DNA from: an uncultured Oscillospiraceae bacterium
GTDB taxonomy: Bacteria; Bacillota; Clostridia; Oscillospirales; Acutalibacteraceae
NCBI GenBank assembly: GCA_900540275.1
Contig: UQFO01000006.1
Location: 1 to 64,000 of the forward strand
Direction of reading: 5' to 3'
DNA length: 64,000 nt
Shown here: positions 36,330 to 43,478 of the stretch, piece by piece
How the letters are laid out: every line of letters starts with the position of its first letter
How positions within the stretch are numbered: position 1 is the stretch's first letter
The notes under the pieces: model-generated
The model's input: only the letters and a program-made list of their open reading frames with translations
Databases searched by the model: none
Told to the model about the DNA's origin: nothing
Program-made: the position numbers and the translations under genes

Positions 36330-36377
36330 AGTTACCAGAAGCCAGCTTCGGCGAAGGCTTGCGCATCACAACCGATA
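36330..36377 (+). other. attR: right junction of the cotJC element
   Basis: Element arm AGTTACCA (36330-36337), core GCTTCGGCGAA (36345-36355), then cotJC sequence in frame. In the excised circle this arm and TGGTAACT from the left end would be symmetric about a point between 36353 and 36354, inside the core (a GA dinucleotide), and would span 48 bp. That fits attP sites of large serine recombinases, which are about 50 bp. Confidence 0.85.
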
Positions 36378-36457
36378 AGCTCGACAGCAAAAACTTCTAC
36401 GCGTTTAACCCGTCCTTTGACAAATGCGGGAAAAGCTGCCCGCCGGAAAAGAAGTAA
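36356..36457 (+). pseudogene. cotJC: cotJC, 3' part (last 33 codons)
   Basis: Translation GLRITTDKLDSKNFYAFNPS continues FDKCGKSCPPEKK and stops at 36455-36457. The DSKNFYAFNPSFD stretch is the conserved end of CotJC. It has no start codon or ribosome-binding site of its own and is in frame with codon 175 of the 5' part through the shared core. It is silent until the 20-kb element is removed. Confidence 0.93.
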
Positions 36458-36481
36458 CAGGCATCAGGTAACCAAAAAAAT

Positions 36482-36507
36482 AAAAGCCCCATCCTCTGGA
36501 TGGGGCA
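36482..36507. terminator. terminator between cotJC and the convergent ABC operon
   Basis: AAAAGCCCCATCC/GGATGGGGC with loop TCT. The T run is on the minus strand, so it mainly ends the ABC operon; it may also serve cotJC. Confidence 0.7.
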
Positions 36508-36534
36508 TAAATTTATTGCGGGCAAAATTTCAGG

Positions 36535-37179
36535 TTATTTTAAAGAAAACCTTTTTTTGTAAATCCAATTTCCGGAAAAAATGAGGATAAAAGAGAATAC
36601 GAGCAGCGGCAGGTAGGGAAGCAGCAGCGTCTCAAAGCGCCCGATTCTCCCGTTGCATACCATGTTGATAAACCTAAGCGCTTCTACATTGGAATAGATG
36701 CAGAAAATCTCATAAAACACATTGATTAAAAACGGAATTGCGATTGTGCGGCATAAAAGCATCAGGAAAAAGGTGCTTCCCGCAAAAACAAACGATTGGA
36801 TAAAAAACAGGAGAAAGTCCATCCAGAAATTCTCAAAAAATATTGCATAAACAAAAATAAGCACTACAGCGTGCAGGATATACCAGAAAAAAATCAGGAA
36901 AAAATCACCCAACAGGCTGTTTTTGTATACGCGGAGCAGCTCCCTGCCATCTCCCTCGGCATATTCTCTCAGCCCGAAAACGACCCACCACGTGGCCATA
37001 AAAGGAATATACCGCTGCATTTCCATAAAGGTAAGCTCAAACGCTTTCCTACTCAATCCGGAGGAAAGGTAATGTCCCACGCTGAAAAACGGCAGGAGCA
37101 GAAACAAAACGGCGATTGGCACAAAGTAAAGGAGCTTCAGGCTTTTTAGGTTATAGTAACAAAGCCGCAGCAGGCTCAT
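36535..37179 (-). CDS. ABC exporter membrane subunit, 214 aa
   Basis: Six hydrophobic segments and few loops, with no recognisable enzyme motif; it begins MSLLRLCYYNLKSLKLLYF at ATG 37179, which overlaps the stop of the ABC ATPase gene (ATGA). The longer frame adds six residues without a site. It fits an ABC-2-type permease partner. It is the last gene of a four-gene minus-strand unit with the secreted protein at 40198. Confidence 0.7.
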   Translation of the reverse strand: MSLLRLCYYNLKSLKLLYFVPIAVLFLLLPFFSVGHYLSSGLSRKAFELTFMEMQRYIPFMATWWVVFGLREYAEGDGRELLRVYKNSLLGDFFLIFFWYILHAVVLIFVYAIFFENFWMDFLLFFIQSFVFAGSTFFLMLLCRTIAIPFLINVFYEIFCIYSNVEALRFINMVCNGRIGRFETLLLPYLPLLVFSFILIFSGNWIYKKRFSLK

Positions 37180-37994
37180 AGCTTTTTCAGCGCGCATAAA
37201 AAACCGTCCTCCACCGTAGGCGTTTGTTTCTCACCGGGCTGTTTAGAGGAAGACAGCACACGCAGCATAGCGCGCCCGTTATCCTCTATCCTGTCCTTGA
37301 CAAAGAAGCTTCCGGTAAGCTCGTTTTCTCTTTGTGCTTCTAATAAATACACCTTGCCCTGGGCCAGCTGCGCAATCTCCGCTCCCGTACCGTTTGCCGC
37401 GAGCCTGCCCGCGTCCATAATCAAAATCCTGTCGCAGACCGCCTCTACGTCCGAAACGATATGTGTGGAGATAACGACCGTACAGCTTTCCTTGATGCGT
37501 GCAAGCGTGTTTTTAAAGCGCATGCGCTCCTCAGGGTCGAGCCCCGCGGTCGGCTCGTCAAAGAGGATTAGCTCCGGGTTTCCAAGCAGCGCCTGCGCCA
37601 CGCCGATTCTCCGTACCATTCCGCCGGACAGGGTGGATATCCTGTCGTGCAGGCGGTCGGTAAGGTTTACCTCCTCCACGCACTGCTCAATCTGTTCCTT
37701 TTGCTTTTGCTTCTCTATTTTTTTAAGCGTCGCGAAATAAGACATCATTTCATACACGGTAAGCTCTTTGAACATACCGAATTTCTGCGGCAGGTAGCCG
37801 ATAAACCCTTCGGGCTTTTCAATTTTGCCGCCGTCGGGCCGGTACAGCCCGCAGACGCAGCGCAGCAGCGTCGTCTTACCCGCGCCGTTGGGGCCCAGCA
37901 GGCCAAACGCGCCGCGCCCGTCTATCTGCGCGGAAAAGCCGTCGAGCGCCCTTTTCCTTTTGAATTTTTTGGTACAGTTTTCAATTTTCAGCAT
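37176..37994 (-). CDS. ABC transporter ATP-binding protein
   Basis: 272 aa with Walker A GPNGAGKTT (about 35-43), Q loop YLPQKFGMF, signature LSGGMVRRIG, Walker B LILFDEPTAGLDP and H loop ISTHIVSDVE. This is the CcmA/YhbB-like class that works with ABC-2 permeases in lipid, peptide or bacteriocin export or immunity. The start overlaps the end of the upstream membrane gene by 14 bp, so all three transporter genes are coupled. Confidence 0.95.
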   Translation of the reverse strand: MLKIENCTKKFKRKRALDGFSAQIDGRGAFGLLGPNGAGKTTLLRCVCGLYRPDGGKIEKPEGFIGYLPQKFGMFKELTVYEMMSYFATLKKIEKQKQKEQIEQCVEEVNLTDRLHDRISTLSGGMVRRIGVAQALLGNPELILFDEPTAGLDPEERMRFKNTLARIKESCTVVISTHIVSDVEAVCDRILIMDAGRLAANGTGAEIAQLAQGKVYLLEAQRENELTGSFFVKDRIEDNGRAMLRVLSSSKQPGEKQTPTVEDGFLCALKKL

Positions 37995-39705
37995 CGTTAT
38001 ACTCCTTTAACAGCATTTTAGCGTATTCTGGAATGCGCGTTTGATCTCCAGACATTAAAAAAACCTGATTATCAAATATTGCTGCGGGACCATATTGCGC
38101 GAAATTGATAAACTCCGTCGTCGATTGGAATATCGTCATGCTGTCCAAATCGAGGTGGTTTTCTATATTTTCTTTTTTTTCTATCTCTGTGATTTTCTGC
38201 TGCAGCTTATTTAGAAATTCATTATTAAGCGGTTCATATCCCCAGCCACCTATACTTGATTTATATATAGTGTTTCTTCCAAATAATTCTTCCTGTAGAT
38301 TGCCACCCATTAAGGTTAGGGCGCCCGCCTCTCCGGCAAAGCAGTTTTTCCTGCCGCCTGCGTCCGGCAGGCTGCTGAAAATCTGCCTGCTGGCCTCTAC
38401 CTCAATGCTGTACTGCGAGGAAAAGCCATTTGAAACCTTCCGGTAGCCTTGGTGGCCATTACTAATTTGATGGAACCCCGCCATGGGGTAATACGGAAAG
38501 CACCCCGGCAGCAAAACAGCCTGGTAATTGCTGTAAAGGATTGGGCTGCTGCCCTTATAAGAAAGTGTAAGGCCCGTAAGCGGCGCTTGGGAAACGACCG
38601 TCAGGTAATCGTCCTCCCGCGTATAAGGGAGGGCGTTGCCGCTTTGGTCGGCGGCGCTTAAAATCTCGTACCCGTGGTAGAGCGTAAAAGCATATTCTGT
38701 TGTATCGGCGGGGGAGAGCGCCATGTCCACCGTTGCCTCCAGCTCCCTGCCGATTTTGAGCTTCATGTCGTAGGAAGGGATGGTAAAGCCAGCCGCCATG
38801 ATTTTAGAGGCGTGCTCCCGGTAGTATTCGTTATCGTTACGGGTGATGCTCTGAGGGTAGGGGCCGAGCACGAGCTCGCTCCCGCCGAGGGAATAGCCGT
38901 AGAGGTTCACGCCCGCCAGAATTACGGCGAGCGCCGTCACGGCAAACCGCGTTTTTGTTTTTTGGGGCAGGATGGAGAAAATTACGATTGCAAGGAATAG
39001 GCATATCCAGAACAGCATTAAATTCCAGCGCAGCGCTTCGTTTGACATTCCGTATTGTATATCGACTACCCAGGTCAGGTTCGGCGGCAGGATTTTGCTG
39101 AAAAACCATTTGGCGGGCCACAGGTTAAAACCGTAGGAGTCGGTCGCAATGCCGGGGAGCATGTCTGACACGGGGCTTACAATAAAAATAGAGAGCGCCA
39201 TCAGCGAATAGGCAGGTACGCGCTTGAACCTGAGCGCAAGGCACATCCCAAGCAGGTTTGCAAGCGTGCTGAGCAGGAAAAAATTTAGGAAGTTAACCAG
39301 CACGATATGAAGGTAATAATGGAGAGCGTTTACATCTACGATTGCCGCGATCGCAAAGTTGAATATGGTAGCAATCAAAAAAGCAAGCAACATCAGCAGC
39401 GTCAGCACGGCGAACATACCGCCGTATGTTTTCAGTCGGCCTTTTTTGTGGGCGGACAGGCTTTCCTCTATCCCGCATTGCTTTACTTTATAAAAATATT
39501 CATAAGAAAGGTATAGGCCCGCAATAAAGGCAAGCAGGCTGCATTCCTGTGTACTTTGAAAATAATTTAAAACATCCCAGTTCATGGTAATCGTATAACA
39601 TCTATAAGAAAGATAAAAAAATAAGCCTACGATTGCCAGAAACGCCACAATAAAAATATGGCGGTCCCGTATAAAAATCTGCAGGTTCTTTTTCAGTTGA
39701 AGCAC
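37981..39705 (-). CDS. ABC-2-like membrane protein with large outside domain
   Basis: About 574 aa. GTG at 39705 (LQLKKNLQIF) is seven bases from AAAGGAG; an in-frame GTG at 39714 would overlap that site. Six membrane segments lie in residues about 15-265. The remaining 300 residues are soluble and probably outside, with a beta-rich part (TVDMALSPADTTEYAFTLYHGYEIL, LTLSYKGSSPILYS) like the N-terminal domain of M1-peptidase-fused ABC permeases. No HExxH is present. Probably one permease half; the outside domain may bind the exported protein. Confidence 0.75.
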   Translation of the reverse strand: MLQLKKNLQIFIRDRHIFIVAFLAIVGLFFYLSYRCYTITMNWDVLNYFQSTQECSLLAFIAGLYLSYEYFYKVKQCGIEESLSAHKKGRLKTYGGMFAVLTLLMLLAFLIATIFNFAIAAIVDVNALHYYLHIVLVNFLNFFLLSTLANLLGMCLALRFKRVPAYSLMALSIFIVSPVSDMLPGIATDSYGFNLWPAKWFFSKILPPNLTWVVDIQYGMSNEALRWNLMLFWICLFLAIVIFSILPQKTKTRFAVTALAVILAGVNLYGYSLGGSELVLGPYPQSITRNDNEYYREHASKIMAAGFTIPSYDMKLKIGRELEATVDMALSPADTTEYAFTLYHGYEILSAADQSGNALPYTREDDYLTVVSQAPLTGLTLSYKGSSPILYSNYQAVLLPGCFPYYPMAGFHQISNGHQGYRKVSNGFSSQYSIEVEASRQIFSSLPDAGGRKNCFAGEAGALTLMGGNLQEELFGRNTIYKSSIGGWGYEPLNNEFLNKLQQKITEIEKKENIENHLDLDSMTIFQSTTEFINFAQYGPAAIFDNQVFLMSGDQTRIPEYAKMLLKEYNDAEN

Positions 39706-39734
39706 CGCGTTCACTCCTTTGTTCTGAAGGCTTT

Positions 39735-39787
39735 AGAACGCCCCGCATACCGTATTGGGATTGAGCGGACGGCATACGGGGCGTTCA
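39735..39787 (-). terminator. hairpin between the secreted-protein gene and the ABC operon
   Basis: GAACGCCCCG-ATACCG pairs with CGG-ATACGGGGCGTTC. It follows the secreted-protein gene by 16 bp. Partial readthrough would give much more secreted protein than transporter, as in bacteriocin operons. Confidence 0.75.
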
Positions 39788-39802
39788 TGGGCTATGCTTT
39801 AT

Positions 39803-40198
39803 TTAGTTATAGGCATGAACCTTGCCGCTTGCAACGCATCCGGTGCCCAGCCAGTACCAAGAGCACATATGCCCCCGCCAACTGGCAACGCCGCCCAGGT
39901 CGTAGGTTCCTGTTGCACTGTCATTCTGGCCCGGGTCACAGAAGAGGTGATAGGCATTTTGCCAACCTTTCCCGGGGAATGCATAGTCGTAATACAAATT
40001 TACCCCGTCGTTGGAAGATGTGCTGGTCCTTAAATACTCGACATTTCCTTTGCTGTAGAGTCCAAGTGTTGTGGAGTAAGCGTCCGTTTGGTTTTTTGCC
40101 AAACTCCAGGAAGCCGACACCGCCCCCGCGGGCATGACCGCGGTAGAAACCAGCAGCACGGCTGCGGCAGCCACCGCAAGGATTTTTTTGCTTTTCAT
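39803..40198 (-). CDS. small secreted protein, bacteriocin-like context
   Basis: 131 aa. A clear signal peptide (MKSKKILAVAAAAVLLVSTA, cleavage near AGAVSA) precedes a mature chain of about 103 residues. The chain is rich in Gly, Ser, Tyr and Trp with three cysteines (LFCDPG, HMCSWYW, TGCVAS). GVASWRGHMCSWYWLGTG and the size recall lactococcin 972-like proteins, but I cannot confirm homology. AAAGGAGG precedes ATG. A hairpin and then ABC exporter genes follow in the same direction, the usual layout of a secreted toxin with export or immunity genes. Confidence 0.7.
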   Translation of the reverse strand: MKSKKILAVAAAAVLLVSTAVMPAGAVSASWSLAKNQTDAYSTTLGLYSKGNVEYLRTSTSSNDGVNLYYDYAFPGKGWQNAYHLFCDPGQNDSATGTYDLGGVASWRGHMCSWYWLGTGCVASGKVHAYN

Positions 40199-40583
40199 AA
40201 TGATTCCTCCTTTTAGAATATTTTTTTTATTTTATGCGCGCATAATGTAATAATTTTTACACCTAAATTATACAATATCTATTTTTAAACTTCAATATAT
40301 ATTAAAATTTTATTAGTAAAAATTAATATATAAATTTTGTAAAATATAAACATTGCGTTCGTCATTATAAAATAAAATATTTATTGTATGCTCAAATATC
40401 GAAAAAGAAAGCATTATAGATACGATTTCTATTTGTACGTTTTCTACATCGAAATCAAGATAAATTTATTATGTTTAACAAAGTTGTGTAAAAGTAGTTT
40501 ACGTTTTACAATAAAACCTCTATGATACTAATATAGTGACAATTTTTCACATATTGGGATTCAAATAAACGGAGAGAAATGGA
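40199..40583. other. AT-rich divergent promoter region
   Basis: About 385 bp of very AT-rich DNA between the divergent secreted-protein and restriction-modification genes, with no gene. A promoter for the latter is listed separately. Confidence 0.6.
40505..40534 (+). promoter_or_regulatory. predicted promoter of the restriction-modification gene
   Basis: TTTACA (40505-40510) and TAATAT (40529-40534) with an 18-bp spacer, 50 bp before the ATG. Confidence 0.5.
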
Positions 40584-43409
40584 ATGATATCTATGAATAC
40601 GCTCCCGTTGGAAGCGGAAACGAGGGTTTTAATTGACAAGACGCTCGAAAACCTGGGCTGGAGCTTGTCCGGTCCGGAAAAAAACGTATTTTTTGAACAG
40701 CCGAAAACTCAGGAAGAACAAAGCCGGCTTGGCGGCAGGCGCCCGGATTATGTGCTTTACGCATCCGGCAAAGAAAGCAGGCCGCTTATCGTAATTGAGG
40801 CCAAGAAAAAAGGGACGCGCATTGAAAGCGCGCTGCAGCAGGGCATAAGCTATGCCAGAAAGCTTAGGGCGCCTCTTGTTTTTGCGACCGACGGCCTTTT
40901 CTGCCGGTCATACCATACTGTGTTTGAACGCGCGCCCGTATTAAACGGCGAGGAGCTGGACAGCTTCCCGCGCGAGGGGCTGGCGCTGAAATACCTGGAT
41001 ACGCCCGAGGTCAACACGATTTCTGAAAAAGTGCAGGTTGACCGCAAGGAATTGATTAAAATTTTCGACGAGGCAAACAATATGCTGCGCGGCGACGGCC
41101 TGCGCGCGGGCATCGAACGGTTCGGCGAGTTTGCAAATATCCTGTTTTTAAAGCTCATCAGCGAAAATGAGAACGTCAAAAGGCAAGGCGGTATACCTTC
41201 CGGCTTTGACTGCACCTGCCACTGGGACGTCATACGGGAGATGCGGCCCGACGCGCGCATCGATTACATCAATAAGGTCGTATATGAAAAATTGAACGCG
41301 AGGTACCGTACCAGGATATTTACGCCGCTAACTATTCGGGATACGACAATTCTCAGCGATATTATGGACAAGCTCGACCCGTTGACGCTGACCGACGTGG
41401 ATTCCGACGTAAAAGGCGACGCTTTTGAGTATTTTTTGAAGGAATCCACCGCCGCCAAAAACGATTTGGGCGAATATTTCACGCCGCGCCACATCGTCAG
41501 GACTATGGTGAAAATTGTCAATCCCAAGATAGGCGAAAAGATATATGACCCCTTCTGCGGGACAGGCGGCTTTTTGATCGAAAGCTACCGCCATATATTC
41601 AATACGATGCCGCGAAACGCTACCACAATGAAAATGCTCAGGGACAACACGATTTACGGCAATGAAATTACTAACACAGCGCGTATTACAAAAATGAATA
41701 TGATTCTCGCGGGCGGAGGGCAGGGCAATATCCATATGCGCGACAGCCTCGCTTCGCCCGTAGATGGTATTTATGATATTGTCCTCGCGAATATGCCCTA
41801 TTCTCAGAAAACAAAATACGGCAGCCTTTACGACCTGCCTTCCAACAACGGCGACAGCATCTGTGTACAGCACTGCATGAGGTCGGTAAGCGCCGCGGCG
41901 GAAAATGGCAGGCTGGCTATCGTTGTGCCGGAAGGCTTTCTGTTTCGTAAGGACCTTGTCAAAACACGCGAGCTTTTGCTTCGTGAATTTCAAATCAACA
42001 GCATAATTTCCCTTCCGCGCGGCGTTTTTCTGCCATATACAGGCGTAAAAACAAATATTATTTACGCGTCGCGCAAACACCGTGCCGGTATTGGGTATAC
42101 CCCACGTGAATCTTTTTGGTATTATGAAGCCAAAAACGACGGCTATACGCTCGACAATCACAGAAACAAGCTGCAGGGGCAAAACGACCTGGACCGCTGC
42201 ATGGAATTCAGGAAGCTTGACTCCGGCCAGAAAGAGGAGATGCTTGCGGCCGGTTTTCAGGAAATTCCGCTGGGCCGCGTAAAAGAAAACGGCTTCGTTC
42301 TCGTTGGGGGCAGGTACAGCAAAATGGAAGCCCCTGTATTATCGCAGCGAAAAGTCAGGCTGGGGGAAATTCTCGATATCCATTACGGCAAACGCATTAC
42401 ACGCAGAAAAGACAGCGGAACAAGCTACCCGGTATACGGAGGCGGCGGCCCATCCTTCCAGACAGACCTGTATAACCGGGAAAATGAGTTTGTCATATCA
42501 CGTTTCGGCGTTTCGGAGCGCTGCGTCCGTTTTGTGGAAGGCCGGTTTTACCTGCTCGACTCAGGCTTCACCTTTACTGTAAAACCGGAGACCGCTTCAC
42601 AGGTCAGCAAAGCGTATGTTGGAAGGCTTTTGATGGGGCGCCAGCGCGAGGTGTTCGCCTGCGCGCGCGGACAGGCGCAGAAAAATATAGATATGGAGCT
42701 TTTTTACGGGCTTACAATTCCCCTGCCAAGCCTGGAGGAACAGGAAAACGCTGCGCGGGAGCTTGAGGAATATGATAAAATCATCTCATATTCGGCATGT
42801 ACGGTACAGTCGTACCATCCGCGCCTTTTACTTGCGAACGGCACGCGCATGTGTACAATCGGTTCGCTATGTACCGGCGATATCAGCGGGGGAACCCCTT
42901 CCACAAAGCACCCGGAATACTGGAACGGGGACATCCCATGGATAACGAGCGCGGACATCGAAGAGGACGGCAGGATTATAGTAAAAAAGTACGTTACGCG
43001 CCAGGGGCTCCAGCATTCCGCTACGCATATCATCCCCAAGGGGGAGATTATCGTCGCTACGCGCGTGGGGCTCGGCAAAATTGCATACGTGCCCTACGAT
43101 ATTGCAATCAGCCAAGACCTGCATGGCCTTGTGCTCGATACAAAGCGGATTCTTCCGCAGTTTTTTGAGCTTGCATACCTGGGGCTCAGGCAGGAAATTT
43201 TCAGGCATGCCCGCGGTACGACAATTCGTGGGATTACCGTACAGGAGCTAATGGCGCTTGAAATTCCCGTGCCCTCCATGGAAGAGCAGATGGTAGCTGT
43301 AACACAGGCAAAGCGTGAGCGCGAGCTGGTACATAGCGCGCATGAGCTGTCGGTGCTTTTTAAAAACAAACGCCAAAGGCGTGTGGAATCCCTGTATCTG
43401 AAAAAATAG
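40584..43409 (+). CDS. single-chain restriction-modification enzyme (nuclease-N6-methylase-specificity fusion)
   Basis: 941 aa. The N-terminal domain (about 1-130) is HSDR_N-like with a PD-(D/E)xK core: RRPDYVLY near 52 and IEAKKK near 72. HsdM-like helices follow (DEANNMLRGDGLRAGIERFGEFANILFLKL). The N6-adenine methylase has motif I DPFCGTGGFL near 322 and motif IV ANMPYSQ near 402. Two type I-like target-recognition half-domains lie at about 590-745 (KVRLGEILDIHYGKRIT) and 755-930 (ISGGTPSTKHPEYWNGDIPWIT), each ending in helices (PLPSLEEQE, PVPSMEEQM). No helicase motor is present, so it fits a type IIG/IIB-like enzyme built from type I parts. GGAGAG precedes ATG. Confidence 0.88.
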   Translation: MISMNTLPLEAETRVLIDKTLENLGWSLSGPEKNVFFEQPKTQEEQSRLGGRRPDYVLYASGKESRPLIVIEAKKKGTRIESALQQGISYARKLRAPLVFATDGLFCRSYHTVFERAPVLNGEELDSFPREGLALKYLDTPEVNTISEKVQVDRKELIKIFDEANNMLRGDGLRAGIERFGEFANILFLKLISENENVKRQGGIPSGFDCTCHWDVIREMRPDARIDYINKVVYEKLNARYRTRIFTPLTIRDTTILSDIMDKLDPLTLTDVDSDVKGDAFEYFLKESTAAKNDLGEYFTPRHIVRTMVKIVNPKIGEKIYDPFCGTGGFLIESYRHIFNTMPRNATTMKMLRDNTIYGNEITNTARITKMNMILAGGGQGNIHMRDSLASPVDGIYDIVLANMPYSQKTKYGSLYDLPSNNGDSICVQHCMRSVSAAAENGRLAIVVPEGFLFRKDLVKTRELLLREFQINSIISLPRGVFLPYTGVKTNIIYASRKHRAGIGYTPRESFWYYEAKNDGYTLDNHRNKLQGQNDLDRCMEFRKLDSGQKEEMLAAGFQEIPLGRVKENGFVLVGGRYSKMEAPVLSQRKVRLGEILDIHYGKRITRRKDSGTSYPVYGGGGPSFQTDLYNRENEFVISRFGVSERCVRFVEGRFYLLDSGFTFTVKPETASQVSKAYVGRLLMGRQREVFACARGQAQKNIDMELFYGLTIPLPSLEEQENAARELEEYDKIISYSACTVQSYHPRLLLANGTRMCTIGSLCTGDISGGTPSTKHPEYWNGDIPWITSADIEEDGRIIVKKYVTRQGLQHSATHIIPKGEIIVATRVGLGKIAYVPYDIAISQDLHGLVLDTKRILPQFFELAYLGLRQEIFRHARGTTIRGITVQELMALEIPVPSMEEQMVAVTQAKRERELVHSAHELSVLFKNKRQRRVESLYLKK

Positions 43410-43429
43410 CGCGCTTTCGCGCTATAAAC

Positions 43430-43465
43430 AAAAAAGCCTCCGGATTTTTTCCGGAGGCTTTTTGT
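43430..43465. terminator. bidirectional terminator between the RM gene and pgm
   Basis: AAAAAGCCTCCGG/CCGGAGGCTTTTT with loop ATTTTTT; T runs on both strands. A second small hairpin ATAGCGC/GCGCTAT lies just upstream (43407-43425). Confidence 0.85.
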
Positions 43466-43478
43466 AATTTGAAATCTA

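Larger units (their letters stand above)
16305..36355. mobile_element. skin-like 20-kb element inserted in cotJC, carrying an NRPS cluster
   Basis: The distance between the two identical 11-bp cores is 20,051 bp. Deleting one core plus everything between joins GTG-CAT-TAC-CAG-CGC-TTC-GGC-GAA to GGC-TTG-CGC-ATC in frame and restores a 208-codon cotJC. A large serine recombinase ends 37 bp from the right core, and the joined ends make an attP with symmetric arms. Genes inside: 2Fe-2S protein, sigma-like protein, small proteins, ImmA-like peptidase, AraC regulator, partner-switching set, NRPS, exporter, TIM-like protein, and a small protein plus recombinase. No capsid, tail, conjugation or replication genes are seen. 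Excision during sporulation is inference from architecture. Confidence 0.9.

Noticed and set aside
16305..36355. Prophage or conjugative element as the identity of the cotJC insertion
   Set aside because: No capsid, tail, terminase, lysin, relaxase, coupling ATPase or replication gene is seen; only the recombinase, ImmA-like and region 4-like genes recall such elements.
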